Shown here: positions 35,001 through 46,957 of the stretch, piece after piece
Numbering within the stretch: the first letter of the stretch is position 1
Layout: every line of letters begins with the position of its first letter
Origin: Acanthopleura granulata
Taxonomy: Eukaryota; Mollusca; Polyplacophora; Chitonida; Chitonidae
DNA: 64,000 nucleotides
Assembly: GCA_016165875.1 (NCBI GenBank)
Contig: JABBOT010000080.1
Location: forward strand, 7,980,172 to 8,044,171
Reading direction: 5' to 3'
Notes under the pieces: generated by a model
Told to the model about the DNA's origin: nothing
The model's input: the letters and a program-made list of their open reading frames with translations, nothing else
The model's database searches: none
Program-made: the position numbers and the translations under genes

Positions 35001-37100
35001 GAAATTAAGTCTTCGTGTGTTATTCCTAACTTAGCGCAGAACTGCAAAGCAAAACTGCAGCCTCCGTGCAATTTTTTCTATAATCATGTCAATTTTGATG
35101 AATGCAGCCGGCCGTCAACAAATCCAGTATTGCTATAACCTGAAGAATGTATATAGCATTAAAACCTTGCGTCGCCTTTTCTTCATTATTTCAAAGCTTG
35201 TGTGAAGATGGCTGAACTATTTTAGAAAATGGATTCGTGCTTAAACTTTTAGGCTGCTTCGGCCTTTAATCGGAGAGTCTTTTTCAAAATTCATATTTCA
35301 CTTGTCAGTTGTATGACCACGTGAAAAATTGCCAAGACAGCGATTAACCATCAGTTCTCGGGGTTAATTCCTTATCGATTCTGGTGTGTGTCTTTGCCAA
35401 TATAACTATAGATATCCAAAGTGATGGAAATCAGATGAACAAATGTTATGTCTGGATTCCGCGGTGTCTGAAGTCATTATTGTTGTTCTTATTATTAGCT
35501 GTTCTTATTATGGAGACATGCAGCGTTAACGCATGTAACTCAGGGGACAAGACCTTGGTGTGAATTTATCTTTCACATTCGATACAAATTTTATTAAGTA
35601 TTTATTCAGGGAGTACATTTCTTGGAACAAATGGTATAGTTTTCGTGTATGTGACATTGTAACCGTAAAATATTTGTGAAAAAAAAGCATTGCAATGGAA
35701 AATTCCATGTTTAATATGTAATCCCGCTGAATCATGAGATTAGATGTAACATCTTTGTGAATAAAATGCATTGTTTAATACAAAATGTGTAGGTACACCC
35801 GTGGAATTGTTTGTGCATATAGATGTCAAGGGACATCTTTGCCGTTGTATCTGGGAAGATATGACTGACACCCTGTGCCAACCTCAAATACCATCAGTGC
35901 CATGTGTCAATATTACAAAGACATATTGAAAAGTAACAGCTGCTCGAGCTCACACAAGGTGTCGTGTTATGGCGATACTTAGCCTCCCATCACTCTGACA
36001 CGACACAGACCCTGACGATGACGAAGCAGATATAGATGACTCGAGACGCCATAAAGATCACATGCCACCATCAAATAACCAGGCTATAAAATCAGCCGTG
36101 TCTCTACACTGCTATCGACTGCAGTTCAGTATGACCCCACCCCCCATCATTTCCTCCGCTCCCCAGTTTCTACATTAAATTAATACTTGTCAGACGACCA
36201 GTCCTGTGATGTGCTATCCGTTTAAAGTGAACCGGGTGCCATCGACCCGCTAAGCAAACCAGCATTGTGGACAGACACGGGTATCCTGTGGAAAATACCG
36301 TCTCAATTTGTATCAAGTAGGGTAAAACCACTTGCTCCAGGCCAAACGCTATATTCAGGTTAAGCAGCTGCGGTATACACATCTCTGTTAAGAACATCCG
36401 TGAAATTGGTTTTAAATATTTTGTTTCCGTACAAGGAGCGAGGAATGCGGCCAATATTTTCAGCCGCAACGAGAAGCTTTACTGGGACACTTTGTCACTG
36501 ATTCCTCCTTGTTTTTGGCCGCAGCTTTGGACCTACCGTGGGTCACTATTCATTTTATCTTGAGACAGTCAACCATAAATTTGTTACCGCAATATCCTGC
36601 TTTATAATTACCATGGAGCAGAAATTCTTACAGGGACCACCATTAGGGTTTTGACGTCTTAAACAATATATTTATTCCATATGGTCCAAAGGAAGTCAGT
36701 CACTTGCATGGGCTACATACTGCGAGTAATTTCACATGATAGACACACAGAAAGAAGAAAAACCACAATAAGTATAACAGACGCGTATAAACAAGATGGA
36801 TTAATTGCAATAACCATTATTATTATGTGGTAATATTTCACAAGTTTTAAGCGACACCCCAAAACACTTTGTCATGTACCTCTAGACTTAAAGTAACAGC
36901 TCAGTCTGCAAATACTGGGTTCGAACTCCTCCTACTCATTGGTCAAGTCTTAATGAATTATGGGTTGTCTAGGCTTTCCTTTTTATTCCTTTTGGTTCTG
37001 CGTTCAGGGCTTTTGTGGAAACTGGTCTATGATTTAGTATATTCAGATTGTCGACATGGCCATCGTAGGACCGGATTGCTGGGATAACAGTTCGAGATCA
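29080..37100. other. Long gene-poor stretch
   Basis: I found no exon with convincing support and no SINE of families A-D. Open frames of 60-99 codons at 32784-33411, 33864-34061 and 36170-36469 have no recognisable domain. A short frame (30201-30320, 39 codons) begins with a hydrophobic, signal-like stretch just after an acceptor-like 'ttttttttcag', which is weak evidence for a small secreted-peptide exon. Confidence 0.35.
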
Positions 37101-37104
37101 CGTA

Positions 37105-37335
37105 AGCAATGTTGAATACACTGTAAAATGACCAACTCCCAATTAAATCACCCAGACAAATGGACCATTAAACTTAAGATAAGAGTGCTTAATAAATATA
37201 TATCTAAGTATTATGAGTCTTTTTAACATGTATGTAGGTCTTTGTTATAATACTATAATCTCCAAGTGTTTAATATCTGATACATAAAAGTGTTTATAAT
37301 TTAAACATCGAAATTTACAGTGTACAATAAGGCGC
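37105..37335 (+). repeat. Dispersed repeat, copy 1 (partner at 51505-51725)
   Basis: Shared motifs in order are 'gaatacactgtaaa', 'tgaccaac', 'aacatgtat.tagg', 'gtttaatatctgat' and 'cataaaagtgtt', ending with 'aaacatcgaaatttaca'. Both copies lie in the same orientation. Confidence 0.85.
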
Positions 37336-38994
37336 CCGTAATAGCAATACGGGATTCGTTGAGTTCCGACAAAAACTGTGCCATCAAGGATCACTCTGCC
37401 CTATGACAACTAGATTTATGCTGCTGGACGTTAGAACCAACCTTTAGGCTTTGTATCTAATAAAACACATAGCACGTGGGTCATCGTATGGATGTTTTCC
37501 TGCTGTTTCGCACCCAGATGACCTGTTTATCCATCGCATTAATTTCCCGGACAGGGATTGATGGGTGCCCGGTGCTCAAAAGCCCGCTGGGCCGTTGGTA
37601 TTGCTTATTACTTCCCCACTATTACACTGGTGATTTAGGGATCCTCGCAAAGAGGCCAGCGAGAAAGACAGTCGAAATGGTGGATTAAGCCTTCCCAAAC
37701 CACCTGCACACTATGGTTAACATTGTGTGGAACTGTGCAATGCGTCCAGTAGATAACATCGGCAAAGATCTGTGAACGAGCTACCCCAATAAAACAACCA
37801 ACAATTGCCACAATATACAAAAAGGATTAACGTTTGCTAATTAAGAACATAAAATGAAGATACTCCGTATCTCCATGGCCGTCGCCTGAATCGCTGTGGA
37901 CAAACTGCCTCTGCTCCGGGATTACTGTTAGGTTACGTGTGTTTCTGTCCAAAGAGCTACGAGTCTTCGCAATAAAATCTCGAAGGATTTAACACAAAAT
38001 TGAAGAGAAAATTCCTCTTCAAGTTATTTATTCGCATTATCCAGTCAATGGCTGATATAGTCTTAATTTTCTGCAGCTCATCCTACAGATACATTCAGTC
38101 AACTTTCCAAATTACAGGTTCCCAACACCCTTCTGCCAACTGCTTGGAACGTATTATTGCCCTTGACGTTTAAAATTTAGCGAATGACACGGGCGATATT
38201 TAGTACACCAGCACAAAATAAACGAATCATTTTGGGTAGAAATTATTGGCATATTATTAAGAGCATTTAATGTTCTTCCTGTTGCCTATGGGTGTCTTCC
38301 AGCTACCTTTTGTCTTCATCACGTGTCTTATAAGCGGAATCAATTTTTCATCTTCTGCTTTAACCTAGGCTTTACCATAAACAAAGCAGACTGCAGTCTG
38401 TAAAGTCGATATTTTTGGCTGCATCGGGAATTAGACAATGGTGCAAAAAATTGACCTCATCTTCCTTGAGCCGTAGCTAAGTGGTTTTAAAGGAGTTCGG
38501 GGTGCTATACATCAAAATAATGTGAGCTGTGGATGACGAGACTTTTGAGTTCGGTAAAAAAAAGTTCATGTTTCATAACATATCGATCCTCTGCGTATGA
38601 ATATCAGCGGCGACAGAAGCTATTTTGTCTGTGTACATCTTAGTAAACAAATAATTTCTGTCTAAAACACCCTTGGAATTCCTCTGGGCTAAAGCTTTTT
38701 TCTTATTTGGTACATGTTCAACGGCAAGCAATCTTTCGATATCTCTTTTTGATGTCTCGTTATACTAGCTTTGATTTGTTGGCCAAAATCTTACAAAATT
38801 ATTTGCAAAAAGTTTGGACTATAGGACGTATGGGGGATGACTCAGGATGTATGGAGTCCGTCAAGTGAGATTTTTCTAATACTTCAATTATGAACCCTTT
38901 CCACGTGACGTTTTCTTTCTACTATCTATGCTGTAGACATAGTTTTTATAGTGTATAAAGCGGGATTCGATCGGCGGATTAAGCATACCCGAGG

Positions 38995-39131
38995 CCTAGA
39001 GCCAGTTTCATGAAACTTTACTTAGTGCCAAGTAGCACTTAGCTAAGTGTACTTCAAATCTATATAATATATGTTGCCATAGTAGTTAAGGTTTACTTTG
39101 CTTAAGTATGTTTCATGAAACTGGCCCCTGG
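38995..39131. mobile_element. MITE-like palindromic element 1
   Basis: Termini CCTAGAGCCAGTTTCATGA and, in reverse, CCAGGGGCCAGTTTCATGA match at 16 of 19 positions, followed by further partial pairing (cttag, aagtaa). Length is 137 bp with no frame. A diverged relative is at 50566-50699. Confidence 0.75.
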
Positions 39132-40386
39132 TCCCTTTGTATTGTTTTCATGAGACCGTATAAAATAAGTGCCCACGACAGCGTATTCTGAGTAATTCTT
39201 AGACGACAGACGTGTAACAAATACATGTAGGTAACATCCAAAAACACCAACAGTTGCATTTATGGCTCTTTTCGGCTTTTGACCCAATCATTCGGAATAC
39301 ACAGAAGTCAAAAACATGTTGACATTATAAATAAATCTAAACGTCAAGTCTGGCATTCGTTTATGCAACTCGTAAACCCTGATAAGTGGGTTTAGTCGAT
39401 AATTGTAAAACCTAAATTGCAGTGTAAAATACAGGATCAGTTCAGATACATTTGCTTGCAATGCTATGCAAAGGAGGTTTTGTTCAAAAGTACAAAAACG
39501 TTACGTTACACAGTGATATCGCACATTCCAATGTAGTGTTACAAAATGCAATATTATTAGCTGTAAATTCATCAACTAGATATACTGCAAATGGAGACCT
39601 GGCAAACACATTGTTCGCACTTTTTCTTTATCGTGCAGACTTGCCAAATTGAAGGGACCTCTCCACAAGCCCATTTCTGATAGACGTTTCAATTCGTTTT
39701 CTCGGCGTGAAGAATGTGCCATTGAAATGATAACAGAGAGAAGAACACGGCAGGACAAAGTAGCAATATGTACATATTCGCCGAAAACATCTACCCAGCC
39801 GTGAGCTAATGGTGATTGTTTCCTGTGTTGTTGTTTTGGTAATGCAAATTGACAGGCTTTATGGGTTCTCGTTAGGCTGTATAATGGAAGCTTTGGCAAT
39901 AACGATAGCACGTGGTTGGAATTTTAACGCATGTTATAATGGAGTACAGAAGTCTAGAAAGAGAGCTCGATGCATGGTGCGGAAGAAATAATTGCATGAC
40001 ATTAACAACATCTGAACGACCCCAAACGATCGAAACAGCTAACCTCCCGGGAAAAGCCATCCATGCTCGAATTAAGACATCGCCTCTTATGGTAATCTGG
40101 CTGACGTTGACCATCCAGCCATATTGATGAATTGTCTCATTCAGAAGGATCGTGGGCGTATACGTCTATATTTACAGGGTACATAAATCTTGCGCACTGG
40201 CTTTAGTAGTAGACAAAGATGCAGAACGTTTAAAGGATTAGTATCCAGATTTTGCTGTCGATCCTAATTATAAAGATTATAGCATGTTTACACTGCATAT
40301 TTACCGAGAGAGCTTCTGAGAAATGCAATAATGACTTTAAATCCGCCAAAAATAACGGATTTCTGCCCTCGCCGATCTCCAACCGG

Positions 40387-40475
40387 TCTTTTTGTATCAG
40401 GAGGAGTCCAAGCCTCGGAAGTGTTGTTCCTACTGGAACATCGTGCTGAAGAAAGCAGACATGACAGCAGACACC
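40387..40475 (-). repeat. SINE family C fragment
   Basis: The segment 'gttcctactggaacatcgtg' with 'ctgaagaaagcagacatgac' parallels 54830-54860 ('ggaacatcacgccgaagaca'). Confidence 0.5.
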
Positions 40476-41050
40476 CCTAAAAAAGTTTTATAAAATTTTA
40501 TTACAGTGTATCCGTGTATAAACAGCCCCCTAAGTTCCCCTTGCAATTTCGTTAGCTTTCACTTTGTAGCCCTCCGTTCACTAGCACATAAAATAGAAGA
40601 GTTGCAGCTCTGTTTCCAAATCTGTGCTCTGCCTACTTGTAGTATATACGCTTCTCTCCTGCGTCTGTGGCCTGGGCCAGCTAGTGTGTTTTGGGCGTTA
40701 TATATGGTGAAGGTTGGACACTTGCAGCAGAACAAGAGGTCCCTAAAGACAAGGAGATTACAGATTAGGCGGGTTCTTGGTAATAACCATTGATTAATAC
40801 ACCAAGGCGCCCCCTCCTAGGCATCTACCGGTCAACCTGGAAAGCCAATTTGTCATTTGCAACACAGAGCTCTAGTTCCTGCAAATTAGCACTTCGGAAG
40901 TACGTGCTCAGGGCAATCGAATTCCCTGTTGTTGTACCAGATAGACCTCGCATGTGCCTCTAATTTGCAATCTCCAGGTTGACGAGTGGTATAAGAACGT
41001 CGAACTTGACGCTTAGATCGGTGGGTTGAAACGCCAGAGGCCTGCTTAAA

Positions 41051-41285
41051 TTTATCTGTTTATTTTTTTAATTGGTCTTTCACGCCGTACTCAAAAATAT
41101 TTCACTTATACGACGCATTATGGTGGGCGGAAACCTACGACCATGCGCAGGTTGTTGGCAGACCTTCCCACGTAGAGGAAGCCAGCATGAGGGGTACTTG
41201 AACTCATAGCGATCTCATTGGTGAGAGTCTTCTCGGTCATTATGCTGCACTAGCGGGCTAAACAACTGAGGCACTGAGATCCACA
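41051..41285 (-). repeat. SINE family A with 10-bp target-site duplication
   Basis: CCTGCTTAAA flanks the insert at 41041-41050 and 41286-41295. The element has an A/T tail, 'cacgccgtactcaaaaatat', a deletion in the central block ('acgacgcattatggtgg') and the head. Confidence 0.9.
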
Positions 41286-41478
41286 CCTGCTTAAAAGTAC
41301 TGACTAATACTCTTGCATGGGATTGCTATACACACCGACGTCATACACATCTGAGCATCAGCAAAACACTCGATGCCTTTGCTCCAGTGTCCATATCCTC
41401 CGTTAAGCCGTCTATGGATAGAAACATTAAATACCAACGCCTGCTGAAGCACATCGTTACTGCAATTCACGAAACTTA

Positions 41479-41640
41479 AATTATTTATTTATTTATCTCA
41501 TTGGGGTCTTACGCCGGACTCAAGAATATTTCATTTATATGACGACATTATGGTGTGAGAAATCCAGGCAAAGATCCGTGGAACCTAAGGCCATCCGCAG
41601 GTTGTTGGCATACCTTCCCTCGTACGACCGGAGAGGAAGC
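41479..41640 (-). repeat. 5'-truncated SINE family A with 9-bp duplication
   Basis: CGAAACTTA lies at 41470-41478 and 41641-41649. The copy runs from the (attt)n tail to 'cggagaggaagc' and stops before the B box, as expected for incomplete target-primed reverse transcription. Confidence 0.85.
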
Positions 41641-41954
41641 CGAAACTTATATTAGTTAATGTAAAACAACTGATTAGAAAATGCGCGCAATGGTTAACTC
41701 TCTTAAAGCCGTATTCCTCCAGAAACGGATATTGCTATGTTTTTACAAATAAATGTAGCATGTATAATCGCTTAGTATTCAAACAGCTCAGATCACTGTT
41801 ATTATACTTGCTACCGTGGTAACGCTTTTGTCGCAGTTTAATTGTTTGAATGTCTGTCTGTGGACACCGGGGATATCAGCTTCTGGTGCATTTCCAGCTG
41901 ACCTTGATCGTAATGAATCCAACATTTGCTGTTAAGACCTTGGTTTTAAGTCAG

Positions 41955-42068
41955 AAAGTTTGTACCTGCCAAAGGGCATTGGTTTACGCCGGATTTTAGC
42001 TAGCAACAACCGTGTCAGTGACAAGTTCTTAGTAAGCGTCAATCCTTGATCAGTTAAAGCAATAAATC
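41955..42068 (+). repeat. SINE family B copy
   Basis: 'acctgccaaagggcattggt', 'ttacgccgga', then a diverged tail 'tcagtgacaagttcttagta' and 'aataaat'. Confidence 0.5.
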
Positions 42069-42069
42069 A

Positions 42070-43250
42070 GATATGTGACGAAAAAATCATCGTCAATAGA
42101 ACGTCTCTCGACAGGAACCGATTCGCTACAACTGTATCAAATATCTAGGCTGGTGGCCTGGAGCTCCCTACATGCAGTATCTCTGTTGCATCATACAGAC
42201 CTTACATATTTTCTTATCGATATTTCATTCTTTAAAGGACAGTTAGAGGCAGTAAGATTTAAAAGTGTTATTAAAAGACGTTATACTCGGGTGTATGTAT
42301 ATATATGTCTATGTATGCTTTGACGTGAGGCAAATATTACGACGCCATATCATGAGCGCTTAGCAGAATACACGAAAGCTCACCGGCCTAATTTCCCCCA
42401 ATACAATACTCAGTATTCTGAAGCCGAAGGAAACAATACCTCTGTGTAAGGAGTAACTACAACATTCCTCCATGTGTGAGAAGACTCACCTAATGACGGT
42501 ATCGTAAGTCATTTTGGTTATACTTGTGGCCTACAGTCTTGAGTGAAAAGACTTGTCGAGTGGATTCTAATAGTTTTCCTTCATATATACATTGGCTTTG
42601 CACATAAACTTGTAATTTTAAAGGAATCGTTTGGGTGGCAACATACTATTTATAGCAGAATTCTATTCTGCAGCATTTCTTTAATCCTTTTTAGTTACCA
42701 GGCGTTTAGCGCAGTTTTTAAGCTGTGATCTTGTAGCAAGTTGATTTACCTTTCCCAGTTGACGAATTCATGATGCTGCCTCACTAGAATGCGGTGCCGT
42801 AGTCGCATATATCTGAGTAGGTCACAATATAAGGACACCAATGCACCAAACATTGTTATGACCTTGACCTGTCTAATGGCCTTAGTCTGTCTGATGACTT
42901 CCACCTGTCTGTTGTGAAACTTAAGGAAAAGTAGGCAAACTGAAGTACAAGTGTGAAGAAATTCGTTGCCTTTAGTGTTTTAGCTTTCAAGATATATTTG
43001 TATTGTTTGGAACATGTTAATTATAACAGCTCGATAAAGTCGTTTGTTGTAAAGGCACGGTTCCTGTCACGTGGGAGAATGGGTGGAGGATGTCCTACAA
43101 AGGCATCAACCTTATCTTTACAACCCCCAATACAGTCAGTCCGTGATATCAGAAGCCACCACCACCCCGACGTGAACACCATTAGGCCTACTCTGAAGTT
43201 ATAGAATTGCCTTTATTTTGTAAAACACTTGGCACACGATTCTCAATATA
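42070..43250. other. No gene recognised
   Basis: Frames up to about 83 codons on the plus strand show no motif or splice context. Confidence 0.35.
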
Positions 43251-43256
43251 CAGGCT

Positions 43257-43806
43257 TTATTCTGTCTGCTTCAGGAAAGCCTTAAATACTTCATGAGTAT
43301 TGGAAATCTGTAAACGATTTACTATCGATGACACCCACCTCGCAATAATGGACTCTTCTGATCTTTTTGTGTCCTCGATTGTGTGTACGCCTGTGTTTGT
43401 TAATGACAGGCAAGACGTGAGAGTATTGAGGCTTCCATTCCAGCCCTCGGGTGATATTTGTACGATCATTGTTTGAAGGCATAGCTTTGGATAAGGAAAC
43501 CTCCTCAACCGCATGTCTGGCATGCAACACCTTCTCGACATCCACAGAAGACGCCGGCAAAAAGCTGTTCACGACGTAGTGCGAATGACGCATTGATTTC
43601 TGACTACTTAAACCTATAATTGGAACCTCGCTATATTTGCATGCGGTGGACGGACCTGCTTGAAAGCCACTGCCGGGTAGCCCGTCTTGAGATGTTGATA
43701 CAACCCCTTGCTGATCGGCCTTTGGGATGGTCTCAGAATTGAGCGTACATACTTGATGCTCGCTCAAGAGTTGGGTAGATTTGGTAGCGATAGCCCCAGT
43801 CGTTTG
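43257..43806 (-). CDS. Probable terminal exon of an unknown minus-strand gene
   Basis: On the minus strand a long C/T tract ends in AACTAACAG (AG at 43808-43807). From 43806 the frame is open for 171 codons to TGA at 43293-43291, and AATAAA follows at 43261-43256. This order (branch-like, pyrimidine tract, AG, coding, stop, poly(A) signal) fits a last exon. The peptide is Ser-, Val- and His-rich, with no recognised domain. A second frame on the same strand (43541-43257, 94 codons) looks more like a folded protein near its end (ARWVSSIVNRLQ, EVFKAFLKQTE) and its TAA overlaps the AATAAA. Either the second frame is used through another junction, or a frameshift has occurred. No upstream exon was found. 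Confidence 0.4.
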
Positions 43807-43996
43807 CTGTTAGTTGGGGGGGATGGGGGGGAGAGGGCGAGAGGGTGAGCGGGGTAGTGAGGCATGAGGGTTTTGCTTAACCAGTAAGGAGAGAGGCATC
43901 TAGGACAGGAAATACCTACACTTCACCGAGGATTACTGGTTTAAATGGTGCTCTTCACGCTTTTCCATCTTCCTGCAACTTGGTTAGTAGGTTAAT

Positions 43997-44233
43997 TTGT
44001 TCGATCAATACATACTTTTATCCTGCCTCTCTCGTCCCAGGAAACCATCATTTGAATTGGCCAGCTTGTTTGCCGCCAATCACCAGCACTCCGCGTACAA
44101 CGAGCTCGAGACAATTTTACTGTGGTTGCTCAACCAGTTTGCCAAGGCATATCATAATCTCTTCGTCACGTTTCCTATGTCAGAATTTATTCCATGTTTC
44201 TACCAATTGGGCAATACCGGAATTTGTATCTAA
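43997..44233 (+). CDS. Exon-like open frame, unknown protein
   Basis: After an acceptor-like 'tctctcgtcccag' at about 44040 the frame continues for 64 codons to TAA. It reads PSFELASLFAANHQHSAYN and a helical ETILLWLLNQFAKAYHNLF segment, with codon third positions richer in G/C than the surroundings. No domain is recognised. A longer overlapping frame (43980-44381) has a less protein-like composition. No donor was found. Confidence 0.25.
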   Translation: MFDQYILLSCLSRPRKPSFELASLFAANHQHSAYNELETILLWLLNQFAKAYHNLFVTFPMSEFIPCFYQLGNTGICI

Positions 44234-44650
44234 GCAAAATGGTTATCGAAATAATTTGCTGACCATCCATCTGTTACACCAAAGTGTGTATGTATGCTTT
44301 GGGGTTTTGCTTCGTACTTACCAATTTTTCAGTCATATGACGAGGAGTTACAACAGAGTAAAAAATAACTTTAAATGCTAAATTTTTCTCATGACAAGGC
44401 AAGAATTTATAATAATTTATAATAATAACGGATAAATACTACTGGACAACAACATAAAATATCAGAGTATATAAGAAAATTGTCTTAGAAGAAAGAATAT
44501 CGAAAGTAGCCCAATACAAGCAATGGTTTCACGATGTGTATGATCGGGTGCCATGTTTTGGGGGGAAAAATAAGTAAAATCATGGAACATTAGGAATTTT
44601 TTCAGCCCAAAAGCATTTGGGGAAAAGTTGTCTTGGCAGTTAATCTTTAA

Positions 44651-45271
44651 AGGTGAACTGTCCCGGTTGATCAATTTTTTCGCGCAAAATTGTCCCAGTA
44701 TATCCGAGAAGTATCTCAAACACGGAGTAGAAGTGATTTCAAGAATAAAAATCGCAATATTTTTAAATAAAAAAAAAATTCAAGACCGACAGGCTGACTT
44801 TCGTGAATCTTGGTGCTCTCTACACGCTTATTTTCCCTTGATGTCCCCTAGTGTATGGCGCCACTTTGGCGGTTTGCCGTTTTGTGCAGCAATCAACTGT
44901 GCTAATCGTAAACTGAATTACGATGGGATTAGTTTTCTTGGCTTCCAATCGGACCCTTCCATGCAAGCAAAGTGGACAATTGCCATTCGACGTGATCATC
45001 CCGAATCGAATAAGTGCTCTAAGTTATGCTCTTGACATTTTGAGGAGATGTGTTTTGATGCGGTATGTAGATTAATAAACATCGGGGCTCAAAACCGGAA
45101 ATGCCGCAATTCAAGGGAAGACTCGGAATTTTTGGTACTAAATAGTTTTTTTAATTCACACAAGTAAGTAAGTTCACCGAAGGCATTTTTTGCTTGCATC
45201 ATTTTTTTATATCTCATGCAGGTATATCATTCACTTAAATAAAAAGAAAACAGAACCGGGACAGTTCACCA
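44651..45271 (+). mobile_element. Kolobok-like DNA transposon remnant, TTAA target duplication
   Basis: TTAA lies immediately outside both ends (44647-44650 and 45272-45275). The ends are AGGTGAACTGTCCCGGTT on the left and, in reverse, TGGTGAACTGTCCCGGTT on the right: 17 of 18 identical. Inside is a THAP zinc-finger exon with a nonsense codon. TTAA duplications with a THAP-bearing transposase are known for the Kolobok superfamily; P elements also have THAP but make 8-bp duplications. At 621 bp it lacks a catalytic domain and is a deletion derivative. Confidence 0.78.
44865..45062 (+). pseudogene. THAP zinc-finger exon with in-frame stop
   Basis: The frame reads LPFCAAINCANR (first ligands, codons 44883-44885 and 44898-44900), then SFLGF, a conserved AKWTIAIRR tryptophan segment, and SKLCS-stop-HFEE with FDAV. 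This is the C2CH pattern C-x4-C-x(about 42)-C-x2-H. The TGA (45033-45035) replaces a non-ligand residue between the third cysteine and the histidine. A donor GTATGT follows at 45063. THAP domains bind short DNA sites in transposases and host regulators. The domain is non-functional unless the stop is bypassed. Confidence 0.8.
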
Positions 45272-45529
45272 TTAAAATCAGGTACCTGGCCAACCTGGTT
45301 TAGTCGAAATATTGTGGTTTCCTCAATCACTCTTTGCCGCTAAATGAAACAGGCGTCCTCCGATCCATTCAGGCATAGGTCATCAAGGTAAAATAGGCCG
45401 TATCAGACTACATAAATTAGTTTTATTTTGCATAAATAAAGAACGATATCATAAAATTTTATAGACGTCACGGGCACTATATAAAGGATCGATTTTTCAC
45501 TTGCTATTGAGTTTCATTCATATACTCAG

Positions 45530-45822
45530 ATACTATCCGTCAGACAACTCACATACCACACATCAGACAACTCGTATACCACACATCAGGCGATCCATAT
45601 ACCACACATCACACAGCTCATATACCACACATTAAACAACTCATATACCACACATCACACAACAAATATACCACACATCAGACAACTCATATACCGCACA
45701 TTAAACAACCCATATACCACACATCAGAGTACCCACATATCACGAATAAGACAATCCCCATACCACACATCAGAGTACCCACATATCACGAATAAGACAA
45801 TCCCCATACCACACATCAGATT
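45530..45822 (+). repeat. 23-bp minisatellite (ataccacacatca type)
   Basis: About twelve imperfect units with the word ATACCACACAT spaced mainly 23 bp apart. The last two blocks contain a 46-bp double unit with 'cagagtacccacatatcacg' repeated without change. Confidence 0.95.
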
Positions 45823-46640
45823 GAGGTCACGACGATGAGGAGAGTTTGTCAAAAAAAAAAAAACACATTCATGTACATTCATTCTCTTTATCCGAACCAT
45901 ACACATGAAAAACATGAAAAAGTACTGGGGTTTTAATCCTGTGAATAGTAAGTCTAAATATAAAAGGTGCCCTTTATCAAATGGATGCGAACCAACCGCA
46001 GATTAGGGTGATACATATCCGTAAAAGTAAAATGTAAATCACCAGTGTAGATATATATACAAATGTGTTTGAAATGACACCACAAGAAAAAAGGAGGTAA
46101 AGACTCATTGTCGCAGGTGGATCTGGGAATTTCCCCTCTAGCCATTGTTTGTGGGTTTTGCTGGCAAAAAGCAGTCGACAGCGGTCGTAGCGGTTCTCTT
46201 CCACTACATATGTATACATCTACGTACCAGAGCACCTAAAGCACAAAGAAATTAGCTAGGGTAACACCCACTGCTGTCATTAGACAGCATTTAAAACATT
46301 ACCAATATATGGAATTTGCCACCCGGAGAGGACCCGAGCAAACTTTCAACAGAAGAACCTGTGAAATGTAAATTTCAAATAACAACAATATTTTCGCACT
46401 ATCACAGTTTGCAATGGAGGCACTCACAAAGGACAATTATACATAGGTCTATGACATTATACAGTATAATTTATTACAATGTCTTTTTATATTCGTGTGA
46501 ATTCCACGCCTGACAGCTTGATTAAGAACATTTATTCAACAAGAAAATGACAGCTCAGCACGCTTATACATTATCTCTGTGTGCTGAGGGCTGTATGCAT
46601 GTGGCAGTGATAGACATTTCCGTGTCTCACTTGCAAAACG

Positions 46641-46680
46641 GCGCATGCGCATCCATGTGCGAAGGCGGTTTATATATCAC
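46641..46680 (+). promoter_or_regulatory. Promoter-like pair: NRF-1 palindrome and TATA-like word
   Basis: GCGCATGCGC at 46641-46650 is followed by TTTATATATC at 46669-46678. An ATG at 46728 opens only about 23 codons. The combination is suggestive, but no gene was identified on either side. Confidence 0.3.
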
Positions 46681-46934
46681 TCTATTACCAGGAGTGTTGT
46701 AATAACTACAAATACTTCAACACTGAGATGTTTCGCGGGGCTTCTCCAACACAATCTCATCATAAATCTGACTGTAACAGTCCAACTATAATGACAGACT
46801 AAAGAGGTTATCAAGTTTACGGGCAAATTGGTGACGATGCACACTGATTTATTTATTACTAAATTATACAGAGTTGCCTATCCTTTGATCAGATATTTAT
46901 TCAACGTCTCAACGAAGATATTACATGAGCCGCT

Positions 46935-46957
46935 TTCGGCAAAAAAAAAAAAAAAAA
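46935..46957 (+). repeat. Poly(A) run
   Basis: About 18 A residues. It could be the tail of an unrecognised retroposed insertion. Confidence 0.6.
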
